Notes under the pieces: generated by a model
Database searches by the model: none
Told to the model about the DNA's origin: nothing
The model's input: only the letters and a program-made list of their open reading frames with translations
Made by a program: the position numbers and the translations under genes
Assembly: GCF_947242115.1 (NCBI RefSeq)
Contig: NC_074716.1
Coordinates: 49,531,569 to 49,595,568 of the forward strand
Length of the DNA stretch: 64,000 nt
Origin: Biomphalaria glabrata
Lineage: Eukaryota > Mollusca > Gastropoda > Planorbidae
Reading direction: 5' to 3'
Part shown: in pieces, positions 10,301-20,723 of the stretch
How positions within the stretch are numbered: the first letter of the stretch is position 1
Layout of the letters: each line of letters opens with the position of its first letter

Positions 10301-13300
10301 AACTCTAATCGGTACCTGGCTTACATTGGAGAAGCAAGGCGGTTGGTCATTGTGCTGGTCACATAACATCCTTGTTAACTGTTGGCCAAAGAAACAGATG
10401 AGCTTTACATCATCTGTCCCCACATATCGCAAGGTCTAAAAGGGGTTTCTTAACCTTTTAACCTTACATTAAAAAAAACAACAACAAAGAGTCTAATTTT
10501 TTAGGTACTGACTACAACACTAAGGTGGTTATGGTACTGACTCTATACCTCTGGAAAAACCAAGGTGAGTCTGAACAGTAACATATATATATCCACACAG
10601 TATGAGACTTACCTGTCTTTGTGATATACAGTAAGGAATCATTTGTCTGATGCCCAAGGTCAGCAGCGCAACTGGAAGGTAAAACAAGGATACAGCTGTA
10701 GATCTAAACAATGTCTCAATAGACGAGATTTTACTGACTTATGAAGTGACTTAAGTGTTAATATATGTACCTGCAACATAAGCTTTCAGCTGGCTTAAAG
10801 GCTTGGAAGATAAAATGCTACCAATGAAAACGGTAGTTCAGACCAGTGTTTCCCAAACCTTTTTCTTAACGGAACACTTCACACATTCTGAGTATTTAGC
10901 AGAACACTTTGCTAATTTTTTTTTTAGAGAGATTAATTCATGCGGTGGTCTACTAGTTAATTATACCAGTAGAAACACCTATTCAGGCCCAGTGGAACTC
11001 TAGGGTTCCATGGAACACTAGGGTTCTGCAGAACACAGTTTGGGAAACACTGATTTAGATGTTACTATGCCCAGAAATCATGATTCTTTCTATGTATTAA
11101 GAAAACTACTATCTGCTTTTAAGTTATGTAATAACTTTTAAAATGATTTTGATCTTATGCCATCATAGGGTTTTATGCTATAAAAAAAAAAGGTACAAAG
11201 AGTTATTTGTCTAACAGTGTAGAATATCAACAATTCTATCCCCCCTGTTAAATCCCTGCAATCAAAGAATGATAAATTCATTTTACAAATAAAATCATAA
11301 ATTATAACCAGTTGGGCCCTTGCTAGATAATCTGTTCACTTTGTGTTACAGCCTTTAAAAAATAATATTGCTAGATAATCTGTTCACTTTGTGTTACAGC
11401 CTTTAAACAATAATATTGCTAGATAATCTGTTCACTTTGTGTTACAGCCTTTAAACAATAATATTGCTAGATAATCTGTTCACTTTGTGTTACAGCCTTT
11501 AAACAATAATATTGCTAGATAATCTGTTCACTTTGTGTTACAGCTTTTAAACAATAATAATTTCTATAATAAAACTGTGAGTCAAATAAATAAAGGTTAC
11601 TGAAAACATTAAAAAAGTCACTAAATAAAAAATTTTAACATTTAGTTTTATTTTTCGATAGTGAAAAAGACATCTGATTTCAGCCGTTAGTAACTACTTC
11701 AGAAAGAACATTAAGGGAAAATTTGTGCTGTTTCCAACATTTTCTATGACTACTATTTTTAATGTCTCCAAAATTAACATACGAGTTTAAAGAATTTTTT
11801 TTTAAAGGCCTTACTTTCCTGTTCAATTTCAGAGTTGGGTCCAAAAAGTTGAACAATTCTGTCAATAACTAACTCTCTTTTATGATTAGCTTTCTCGTCC
11901 TGAAATAAATAAAAAGTTTAATTTAAAATATTAATTTATAAATTATAAATTTGAGGAGATTCATGGATCCATTTTGCCTTCAAGGGTGGTTGAATGTTTC
12001 ACCTATATATATAAATTGAATGTTTGTTTCACTGCTATTTTTAGTTTGAATGATTTATCCCCACCATTTTGTTTGGAAGTTTTACTGCTTTTAATAGGTT
12101 TGAATGTTTCGCTACTATTATAAAGTTTGAATCTTTCACTGCTATTTTAAAGTTACATGATTCAACACTAACCCCTTCATACACAGTGTGTACATATGTA
12201 CAAATGGCTTTAAAACCTTTTTTTTTTACAACGCTGATCAACTTACTCTGTCTGTCTGGTAAAAAGTTTGAACACGTTATTTCTCCCACACCCAATCTCG
12301 GATCAAGCTGTAATTTTGGGCAATTATTTCTTTTACCTGACAACACAAGAATCAATTTAAAAAAACTAACCAATTAGTTAATTAGTTAACTGTTGGTAAT
12401 TAATTATTTAGTTTGGTATCTCAACCAAGGGAAAGAATTTGTACTTGACTGAAGTAGTGGTACAAGCTGAATAAGTCCCCTTTACAGCTCGTCGTCTGTG
12501 AGTCTTTGTGAACACAAGATGAAAAATAGGATGAGACTATAGAATCCCCTTGAGCTGTCATCTTACAAGAAGTTTGGACTAACATGCAATAATCTTTATG
12601 TCCAAATGTAAAGTTCAAGTATAAATTATTATATTTGTGATAGTTTCCCACAAGATTGATACAACTTTATTTATGATTTTAACATTTCTCCACCCCTTAA
12701 TCTTTAACTAAAACTTTGCATTTACTTACACCTGTAGCATATTCTAGACTTGACAATTTCTGGATGGTTTCATTTCTAAAAATAAAAAATATTTAATATA
12801 AACAATACAAGTAAAAAAAAAAAGCAGACTTTACTGAATGTATATTTGAAATCAGGTTGTTGTGCATGACACCTTCATTAACTGTGTGCCACAGAAACAG
12901 ATAACCTTCACATTATCTGCCTTATAGAGTGCAAGGTCTGAAAGGGAAACTTTAATTTTGCTCTATATTGAAATCATTTAATGTTAGTTAGTCTTTTTTT
13001 TAAAAGATGCAAGTAATTCACAATGTAGTTTGCTATGTATTCAGTACAATTGTTACATAGTCTTCTGATTCGAGGTAGCAAGATCTCTGATATTTCACCC
13101 CATTCTTATCTCAACATAAAACCCATGTCAACGATTAACTGAAAAAGAAAATTGGGGAAAACAATTTAACACTTTAATAACTTTTTACTTTCCACAACAA
13201 AAAAAAAATAATCAATCAATAGCCTTCACTTGCCAAAACTGTCTAAAGCTACCCTAACTTATTACAACATTTCATTTCATTTATTTAGAGCATGGAATGG

Positions 13301-16300
13301 GTAGCCTGAATCAGCCAGAAAAAAAACAATGACTCAGCAAAGTTTATATCCCGGATTAACATGCACTACTAGGTAAATTATCATCTTTGAAGGATCGTCT
13401 GGAATTTATAATGCAAGATTTATCTACGTGTAACTTACTGGCTAATTTCTTTTTCCAAGCCTTGATATGTGTACACTAGTTTAGTGGGATCTATTTCTGG
13501 AATTTTCCTCAGGTCACCTGACAATAGAACAAAATTCAAAGACAAGTTAAAGACAAGGATGATAACCCACAGTATTCAATAGTAGCAAGACAAGTGTTCA
13601 TTTGAAGAAGAAGTAGATCCGCTGTGAGTATGTAGATCAGCTAGGTTATGTAAGAGTAATGGAAATGTATACATTTCTTAGAGCCTCACAATAGACAATA
13701 AAAACCTTAACCCTTTCTCTCCTAATCGACAATACCACTGTTGATTTAGCCCCATCCTACAGCCAAATCTACACAATTATTGTTGATACTTAAAAAAGTC
13801 AGTTGTTTTGTTTTCTTTCCTGCCAAAATGTTTTTAATTGCTTATAATGTAATCTTGAATAATTTGAATAGTTTCCATTTGGAAAACATCTAATAGAGAT
13901 TTATTTCATTTTCAATTAATTTTTACCAAAAACAATATTTTTAAAGAGTGGGGGCTAAAAAAAAAGGCTCCATTTTTTTTATTATATATTAATTTTATGC
14001 ATCTTAATAACATGTTATGTTATAAATTAAGTTTTGTAAAAATAAGAATAACTATCATAAAAAGTACTTTTAGTTCAGTTTGAACCAAAAATATTGCCTA
14101 GATCTAGTTCTAAAGAGACTTGTCCACAGTCTGCATGTTTTTATTTTTAAATGCCATTGCCCAAAATAAAATCTCATTTAGGTTTTACTATATAAAAAGG
14201 GTGTGCATTCCTCTTTAATTCTAAAATGTTATTGAAGTTTAATTATAACAGGGTGGTGAAATACAAATGAGCAAAATCTATTCTGGTTTCAACCAAGTGC
14301 TTTCAATGAAATAGGACAAAAACTTTTAACAAAAACCTTTTAGCTTGGAATATATACATATTAATCTCAATAACATCGGAGACAGTACTCAAAACATTAA
14401 ATATTAACTAAATACATTTGATCAGTGTCAGTTATATTTGGATTGAGTGATGACGGAATGACAATGTAACAGAGCAGTGACTTCTTTGCTCCTCACTAGA
14501 ATATATGATCTAAGTTTGAACTCTGGAAATTAAAAGATAAATTACACTTTAATTAGTTTGAACACTATATATAACTAGTATATAAACAAGCACAAGAGCT
14601 TTTTTAAGTAAACTATCAAAATTTTATAAAAGTGTATTTTTGTAAAGAACTTAGTACTGACATAGTGTATGAATTTCTACTATGCTTTAACAATTATATT
14701 AAACAGTTTTTAAGTTTCTTCTTGATGCTTTTATAGTTAACTTAATCAGGTTCTACATTATAATATGATTTCTCTCTCAATCTGGGATTATTAGATTTGA
14801 AAGAAATAGATCAGATCATATGATTAGGGAATTCAAATTCTTGAATCTGAGGAGGCTTTGTCTGTTTGTTTTTTTTAATTTCATATAGTTCTATCATGCT
14901 CAGTGCACTATGATCCAATCTCCTTTGTGAACAGGGGGGGAAAAGGGGGGGGGGGAGGTTTCCTTGCTGCCTTAAGAGGGATTCAAACACAGCTCTCATG
15001 TTAGGTGGCCAAGCCTTATCCAAGCAGTTGTGGCCTCTCAGCCACACACCCGCTCTTGGCAAGATGTGGGTTACCTCAGTTTACATCAGGACTGTTTTAT
15101 TCCTTTGATGCAGACACTTCTAACCCATACAACATCCTAAACACCATCCCAAACCAAACTCACCAACCACTAGCCAGATCCACTCCTGTTAAACCTAAAT
15201 CTACTAAAATTAATACAACAGCCTCACTAAACAAACCTACTAAAGAAATAACACCAAAATACCTTAAAACCTTAGTAATAAATTTTCAAAGCATTAGGAA
15301 CAAAACAGCAGACTTAGAAATTTTATTAGAATGTGAGAAACCAGACATAATTGCAGGCACAGAAACTTGGCTACATCCTGAAATTTATAATGCAGAAATT
15401 TTCAATAGTAATTATGAAATTTTTAGAAAAGATAGGGCTGATAATCATGGAGGAGTTCTTTTAGCAATAAAAAACACTCTTATAGCAGAAGAAATTACCT
15501 TACCTAACTCAAAAAATATAGAATCAACATTTTGTAAAATTAATACCACCTCAACATCCCTAATAATAGGCAGCATATACAGACCACCAAATTCTAGTTT
15601 AGAATACATGCAGGAACTATGTAATCAGATTACTACACTTAAAGAGACAAATAAAAATGCAGTTTTTTGGATTATGGGTGATTTCAACCTACCCGATATA
15701 AATTGGAAAACACTAACCATAGATAAACACCAAAACCTTAAGGACATAAATGAGCTTTTCATAGAAACTTTACACAACCTAAGTTTAGATCAAATCATTA
15801 AAAAGCCAACTAGATTAAACAACACATTAGATCTCTTCTTAACCAACAGACCTGGATTAGTAGTTGATTATGATATTATCCCTGGTCTATCAGACCATGA
15901 GATCATAAAAATACACAGTCAGATAAAAGCAGTAGCCAATACAAAACCCAAAAGAAAAATCTTACTCTGGAATAAATGTAACCTAACACAACTACACCAA
16001 GCTGCATTAAACTTTCAACAAACATTCTTATTAGAAAAAGACATTAACCAACCAGTCGATGACCTCTGGAATTTCATTAAAAACCATCTTAAAAGCATTA
16101 TAGAAAATCATATACCAACTAAATACACATCAAACAAAATAAATAAATGCTGGTTTAATAAAAGACTAAAGAAGCTTTGTAAACAAAAGGAAAACCTATA
16201 TAGAAAATTTAAAGAAACTAATGCAGAAAGAGTTTACAAAAAGTATATAAAAATTAAACACTTAACCCAAAAAGTAAGCAGACAGCTGCAGAGTGAATAC

Positions 16301-19300
16301 ATAAACAATGTAATATCTAAAGATAACAACAAAAACCTATGGTCATACATTAAGTCTAAGAAAATGGAAACAACAGGCGTAGCGCCATTAAAAGATGAAC
16401 ATAACATAATACATAATGATAATGAAACTAAAGCAAACATTCTAAACAAATACTTTGCATCAGCATTCTCAGCCCCAGGAGACAAAGACATATTACTGAA
16501 TTTGAACCAAGTAGACAACATAGAAGATATAGTAGTACAAGAAAATGGAATTAAAAAACTATTAGCCAACACCAAACCAAATAAAGCTTCTGGACCTGAT
16601 GGTATTCCAGCTAGATTACTCAAAGAACTAAGTAATGAGCTAGCCCCAGTGTTCAAAATACTCTTTCAGGCTTCACTTAACCAGGGCAGAGTACCAAAGG
16701 ACTGGAAAGAAGCTAATGTCACCCCCCTATTTAAAAAAGGAGAAAAATCTGACCCAGGAAACTACAGACCAGTATCACTTACCAGCATCACATGTAAAAT
16801 CCTAGAACACATAATATGTAGCAACATCATAAACCACTTAGACAAACATAATGTCCTCACACCATACCAACATGGCTTTAGGAAATATAGATCATGTGAA
16901 ACACAACTAATAGGACTAATTGATGATTTTTCAAAAGGTTTAGATAATAGTGAACAAATAGATGCTATCTTACTAGATTTTTCTAAGGCTTTTGACAAAG
17001 TTCACCACCATAGCTTGCTTAAAAAATTAAAATATTTCGGCATTAATGGTCCACTGCATCAGTGGATTAAAGACTTTCTGATAGGGAGAGAACAAACTGT
17101 AATAATAAATGGTTCTAAATCAACACCGATAACAGTAAACTCAGGTGTACCTCAAGGAACAGTCTTGGGTCCACTACTATTTTTAATTTACATAAATGAT
17201 TTACCAAATTGCATTACTTCAGAAACAAAAGTCAGATTATTTGCAGACGATTGCATAATATATAGAACAATAAAAACAACACAAGACACAGATATTATAC
17301 AAAGAGAATTAGATGAATTACAGAAATGGGAATCAAATTGGAGCATGTCTTTCCACCCAGAAAAATGTCAGTTGTTAAGAGTAACAAAAAAACTAAAACA
17401 AATTAATTCCACTTATCTTATTCATGGCAAACCAGTAACACAGACTAAAAACGCAAAATACCTAGGTGTTATAATAAATGAAAAACTGTCATGGAATCCA
17501 CATATTGATGAAACTACAAAAAAATCAAACAAAGCATTAGGATTTATTAAAAGAAATTTCTATAAATCAAATAAGAAAATAAAACTAAAATGTTATTTAA
17601 CCTTGGTTAGGCCAATAATAGAATATGCATCCTCTGTTTGGGACCCCTCAACTCAAGAAAACATTAAGAAACTAGAACAGACACAAAATAGAGCAGTGCG
17701 ATTCATAACAAACGAATATTCACATTTGACTAGAGTAACACCTTTAGTAAAATCACTAAATTTAGAAAGCCTTCAGGACAGAAGGCTCAAAAGTAAAGTA
17801 GCAATAATACATAAAACACTGAACCATAATCTTCAAATACAAAAACAAAATTTAATAAAATACTCTGAAAGACACAAAGATAAAGGCACATTCCTCGTCC
17901 CATATGCTAGGACAAATTTGTACAAATACTCCTTCTTCCCTAGTGCTATTAGAGCATGGAATGGGTTGCCTGAGCTAGCCAGGAAAACCAGTGACTTGGC
18001 AGAATTTAAGTCATTGGTTAATATGCATGACTAAATGCATGATGCGTAGGACGTAATCATCTTCTTTTTTGAAGTAACGTCTGTATTATATAAGATAAGA
18101 TAAGAAGATAAGACACACCCCATTTTGATATTTATGTCAAGGTGAAAGAAGAAAAGTCCTTACCAGAATACTGAAAGAATGTAACCTTTGGAGGCTTCTG
18201 AGGGCGTTTGTGTCCATACTCTCTTGAAGAGTTGTACATATACAACTGAGCTGTAAACAAACAAAAACATTTATAGAGCAAAAATTATTATCTTAGATAT
18301 TACTTTTTTTGACTTTCAAAACTAAGAGCCAAAAAGGAATGACGTTTAATCAAGCAAAAACCAAGACAGCAACTTTAAAAAAAAAAATTTTTGTAGAGCA
18401 AAATGTTTATATGCTATAGCAAGCTCAGTGCTCTAAGGTTCAAATCTCTTTTGTGGATGGGGAGAGGGGTAACTGGAAGGTTTCCCTGTTGACTTAAGAT
18501 GTTCAGCTATAACAACTCAGCTCGAGTCTGGATTCAAACTCAAGCCCTGTTGATAAGTAGCCAAGTGGTTCATGCCCCTCAACCAAACATCTCACATCTA
18601 GGAATTCTAATCTTGCCTACTGTCATCTAGAAAAGCTGAAATGAAGGCAGAATGATATCCCCTGGCCCTGTGTTTGAATCTTTACCTCAACTGACACTTT
18701 GAATCTCTGAATTTTTAGATGTTCCTGAGTCTAATCTGAGTTCAGGAGATATATGAAAAAATTACAAGGCATTTAGTGCTCATGATATACCAAAGGGTGG
18801 AAGATAATCAGTGGTACTTCCAAAGACCTTATCTTTAACATGGGATTATTATGATTATTTTGACTAGAGACAGATTCTGTAGTGCTATTAGAAAATTTGA
18901 AATGTTATCAATGTTGTGATCCAGCATCATAAACATGCACAATCTGGCAATGTGTGCCCAATATACAGAAAACTGCTAAACAGGCACAGGATACAAGGAT
19001 GGCTGCCTGGTCATGTGATATGGGTTCTGAACTTTCATCTTGATGGTCCTGGGTCCAAACCCTGCCATCCTGCAGGAGGTTTGAGCTAGGATGATGTAGG
19101 GTGTATAATCTTCAATTCTGAAGCAACATTCGAAACTTGTAAAACAAAAAAAATAAAAAAATTACAAAAGATGGGTACATATCAATAAATGTGTCTTTCA
19201 AGTTCACCAATAAAAAATACTCTAGCCTCTAGCCTAAAATGTTAATTAGTCTCAACTGTCTGGCCTAACAATACATTATATTATATTACTTTCTCACTGG

Positions 19301-20276
19301 GTCCTAACATTATATAATACTTTCTCACTAGGCCCTAACAATATATATACTTTCTCACTGCATTCTAGCAATATATACTTTCTCACTGGGTACTAACAAA
19401 ATATACTTTTTCACTGGGTCCTAACAAAATATACTTTTTCACTGGGTCCTAACAAAATATACTTTCTCACTGGGTCCTAACAATATAGGCCTACTTTCTC
19501 ACTGGATCCTAACAAAATAGGCCTACTTTCTCACTGGGTCCTAACAATATAGGCCTACTTTCTCACTGGGTCCTAACAATATAGGCCTACTTTCTCACTA
19601 GGTCCTAACAAAATATACTTTTTCGCTGGGCCCCTAACAATATACATACTATACTTTCTCACTGGGCACTAACAAAATACTTTCTCACTGGTCCTAACCA
19701 TATGTACTTTCTCACTGGGTCCTAATAATATACTTTCTCAATGATCAATGGGTCCCTATCATTATATTGATTATTCATTTATTGCCATCAGCTCTGTTCA
19801 GCTCCTTCCCTTATTAACTTACTTATTAAGTTATTATCAGTAAGTCTGAGTACTCTGAGTGACCCATCATCCCATGTGATGTGAAAGCTTTCTCCTTAAT
19901 TGTTAAAATTAAGGTGAATTAACTTCTCTCCCACACAAGCAACTCCACTCAGTTTTACTTCTAGATGTAGTACTACTTAGTTTCTACTACACTACTACAG
20001 AGTTACAGTACTAGAGTCTATTCAGTCTATTCTATTATGATTTATGTCTACTGTCTACTCTACTCTACTTCTACCTGCTAAAAATGGTGTTTGTAGATCG
20101 GTATTTAGCCATTTAAATGATGCATTGTTATCTTTAGACCCAACAAATGAACTGAATGTAGCTTCGTGATTCAACTGTATTCCGTTCACACATGGAAACG
20201 CCGATGGTACGTATTTTTTAAATATTAGCCTTTTGAAAGCTACAGAAAATAATTCAGCTGTCAAGGGCGCAGACAT
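7399..20276 (-). CDS. MRPS15: mitochondrial small ribosomal subunit protein uS15m (MRPS15)
   Basis: Eight exons on the minus strand: 20276-20075, 18250-18164, 13517-13439, 12775-12730, 11899-11815, 10671-10613, 9334-9104 and 7602-7399 (stop 7401-7399). All have GT-AG ends and phases agree, giving 330 residues. The product should be a component of the mitochondrial ribosome small subunit that binds its rRNA. The first ~25 residues (MSAPLTAELF..KRLIFKKY) are basic and amphipathic, as for mitochondrial import. The S15 core is at about 139-260: an IALLTLGIRQMI helix, then DKGNKIYLLKRIFRRRRLL and a FEWLLRELKIRYVLP stretch, which match my memory of human MRPS15 (DKAHKRYLL, then Y.VFEKICWGLGIEYTFP). 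The C-terminus is long and Lys/Glu-rich, ending KASKKKR. The human protein is about 257 residues, so both ends are extended here. A LINE sits in intron 2 and a 48-bp tandem repeat in intron 5. Confidence 0.93.
7774..8282 (+). mobile_element. solo LTR fossil
   Basis: 509 bp, begins TGCTGTAACC, ends TCGTAACA (TG...CA). Flanked by ATAT on both sides (7770-7773 and 8283-8286). Contains an ATTAAA-type signal near 8184. No internal region, so it is the product of LTR-LTR recombination. Probably Ty3/Gypsy-like; moderate age. Orientation is by the TG start and polyA-like signal. Confidence 0.6.
8311..8475 (-). mobile_element. diverged 3' fragment of the resident LINE family
   Basis: Reverse-complement resembles 17880-18050 of the LINE: TGCCAAG..TTGGTTTTCCTGGCTGA, CCCATTCCATTCT, AATAGCACTAGG, TTGTACAAATTTGTCCTA. 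Clearly older than the copies near 61.5 kb. It directly follows the solo LTR. Confidence 0.7.
9680..9828 (-). mobile_element. SINE family 2
   Basis: AGTTCCTTCAGAGTTCAACA, TGCATCCTAACCC, GGCGGAGGGCAGGGTTCGAA, CAACAGTCCAGAGCGCATGC. The reverse strand has a clear tRNA-like head with B box GGGTTCGAACCCTGCC. Confidence 0.75.
10188..10453 (+). mobile_element. SINE family 1
   Basis: Head GGTGGTAAAGTGCTTGGC, B-box side AAGTTCAAATCCTGGTGAAG, body CATCCAACTCTAATCGGTAC, tail GCAAGGTCTAAAAGGGG. Confidence 0.85.
10844..11052. mobile_element. hAT-like MITE
   Basis: Ends CAGTGTTTCCCAAAC and GTTTGGGAAACACTG. The 8-bp flanks gttcagac and atttagat match at 5 of 8; every difference is a transition, consistent with an old decayed target duplication. 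Internal ACACTAGGGTTC-type repeats. Confidence 0.75.
11320..11560. repeat. 48-bp tandem repeat, 5 units
   Basis: Units begin TGCTAGATAATCTGTTCACT at 11321, 11369, 11417, 11465 and 11513. Nearly identical (one A/C change in unit 1, one C/T in unit 5). In MRPS15 intron 5. Confidence 0.95.
12218..12480. repeat. unclassified interspersed repeat, copy A
   Basis: CTGTCTGTCTGGTAAAAAGT, TTATTTCTCCCACACCCAAT, TTTTACCTGACAACACAAGA, CAAGGGAAAGAATTTGTACT. Shared in order with 26985-27200 and 41110-41400. In an MRPS15 intron. Confidence 0.65.
12860..12952 (+). mobile_element. SINE family 1, 3' part only
   Basis: CATTAACTGTGTGCCACAGA through GCAAGGTCTGAAAGGGAAAC. Confidence 0.7.
13280..13375 (+). mobile_element. 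diverged 3' fragment of the resident LINE family
   Basis: TTTAGAGCATGGAATGGGTA followed by CCTGAATCAGCCAG and AATGACTCAGCAAAGTTTA corresponds to LINE positions about 17946-18015. In an MRPS15 intron. Confidence 0.6.
13560..14880. other. AT-rich part of MRPS15 intron 2
   Basis: No exon, no recognised repeat; poly-A/T runs only. Confidence 0.5.
14885..15051 (-). mobile_element. SINE-like repeat family 4, copy A
   Basis: GCTCAGTGCACTATGATCCA, a G-run at 14934-14956, AGGTTTCCTTGCTGCCTTAA, GGCCAAGCCTTATCCAAGCA. Shares this order with 18405-18600. It borders the LINE, and ACACACCC at its end is the LINE's candidate target duplication. Confidence 0.5.
15052..18112 (+). mobile_element. non-LTR retrotransposon (Jockey/CR1-like LINE) with open EN-RT frame
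   Basis: One open frame ends at 18034. Its endonuclease has NFQSIRNK, GTETWL, GDFNLPDINW and a SDHE motif. Its reverse transcriptase has NYRPVSLTS, LDFSKAFDKVHH, GVPQGTVLGPLLFLIYINDL and FADD. No stop or frameshift interrupts about 990 residues. The tail after the stop has an ATCATCTTC-GAAGTAAC hairpin and ends in TAAGA/ATAAG repeats. ACACACCC at 15044-15051 and 18113-18120 is a candidate target duplication, so the frame seen upstream of 15052 is probably flanking repeat. The copy lacks a recognisable 5' UTR or ORF1, so it is 5'-truncated. It lies in MRPS15 intron 2, sense strand opposite to the gene. Confidence 0.9.
18405..18600 (-). mobile_element. SINE-like repeat family 4, copy B
   Basis: AAGCTCAGTGCTCTAAGGTT, GGAAGGTTTCCCTGTTGACT, GGATTCAAACTCAAGCCCTG (reverse-strand B-box like), TAGCCAAGTGGTTCATGCCC. 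Confidence 0.55.
18985..19150 (+). mobile_element. SINE family 2
   Basis: GGCTGCCTGGTCATGTGATA, GGTCCTGGGTCCAAACCCTG, GCAGGAGGTTTGAGCTAGGA, CTTCAATTCTGAAGCAACAT, then A-rich tail. Confidence 0.75.
19270..19745. repeat. about 27-bp tandem repeat
   Basis: Imperfect units of ACTTTCTCACTGGGTCCTAA plus CAATATA/CAAAATA, some with a TAGGCCT extension; roughly 17-18 units. Confidence 0.9.
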
Positions 20277-20723
20277 TTTACCGGATCCGATTTCCTCATT
20301 TCGTTTTGAAAATAAAACATTTAAGGCTATTGAACAGTCTAATTTTTATGAATTCAAAGATCTTATTAGGATGAAAAAAAATTACAAAGGCGCTAAACAA
20401 AGTAAATTAATTTTTTTTGTTAAATTAATTAGATCTATTAGATATAGATCTATACCAAACTGACACCCGTGGTTCGACAAACTTCCGAAAATTTTAAATT
20501 ATTGCCTTTTGTATTAATTTCGTGTGTGTATAGAGTCATTTAATAGAAATAGCGCTGGCCATACCAATAGCTTCAAGACAACAACAAAACTTAGCTACAT
20601 ACGGGTATCGAAAGTCGCATGGCAACGGATGCTTTGAGAAACTCCATCAAAAGCTGTGGGAGGACGCTCAAGATAAACATTTTGTTTTTCGAGGCATTCG
20701 TCTAAATCCCTGAATAGACAAAG
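20277..20723. promoter_or_regulatory. divergent promoter region between MRPS15 and PACRG
   Basis: 447 bp separates the MRPS15 start codon (minus) from the PACRG start codon (plus). No interspersed repeat is recognised in it, unlike most non-coding DNA in the window. It is less AT-rich towards the PACRG side (about 20560-20700). It should hold both 5' UTRs and a shared or back-to-back promoter. I see no clear TATA box. Confidence 0.6.

Noticed and set aside
15005-15051. Start codon of the LINE ORF at 15005
   Set aside because: The first codons lie in repeat family 4 and upstream of the candidate target duplication, so this start is chance.
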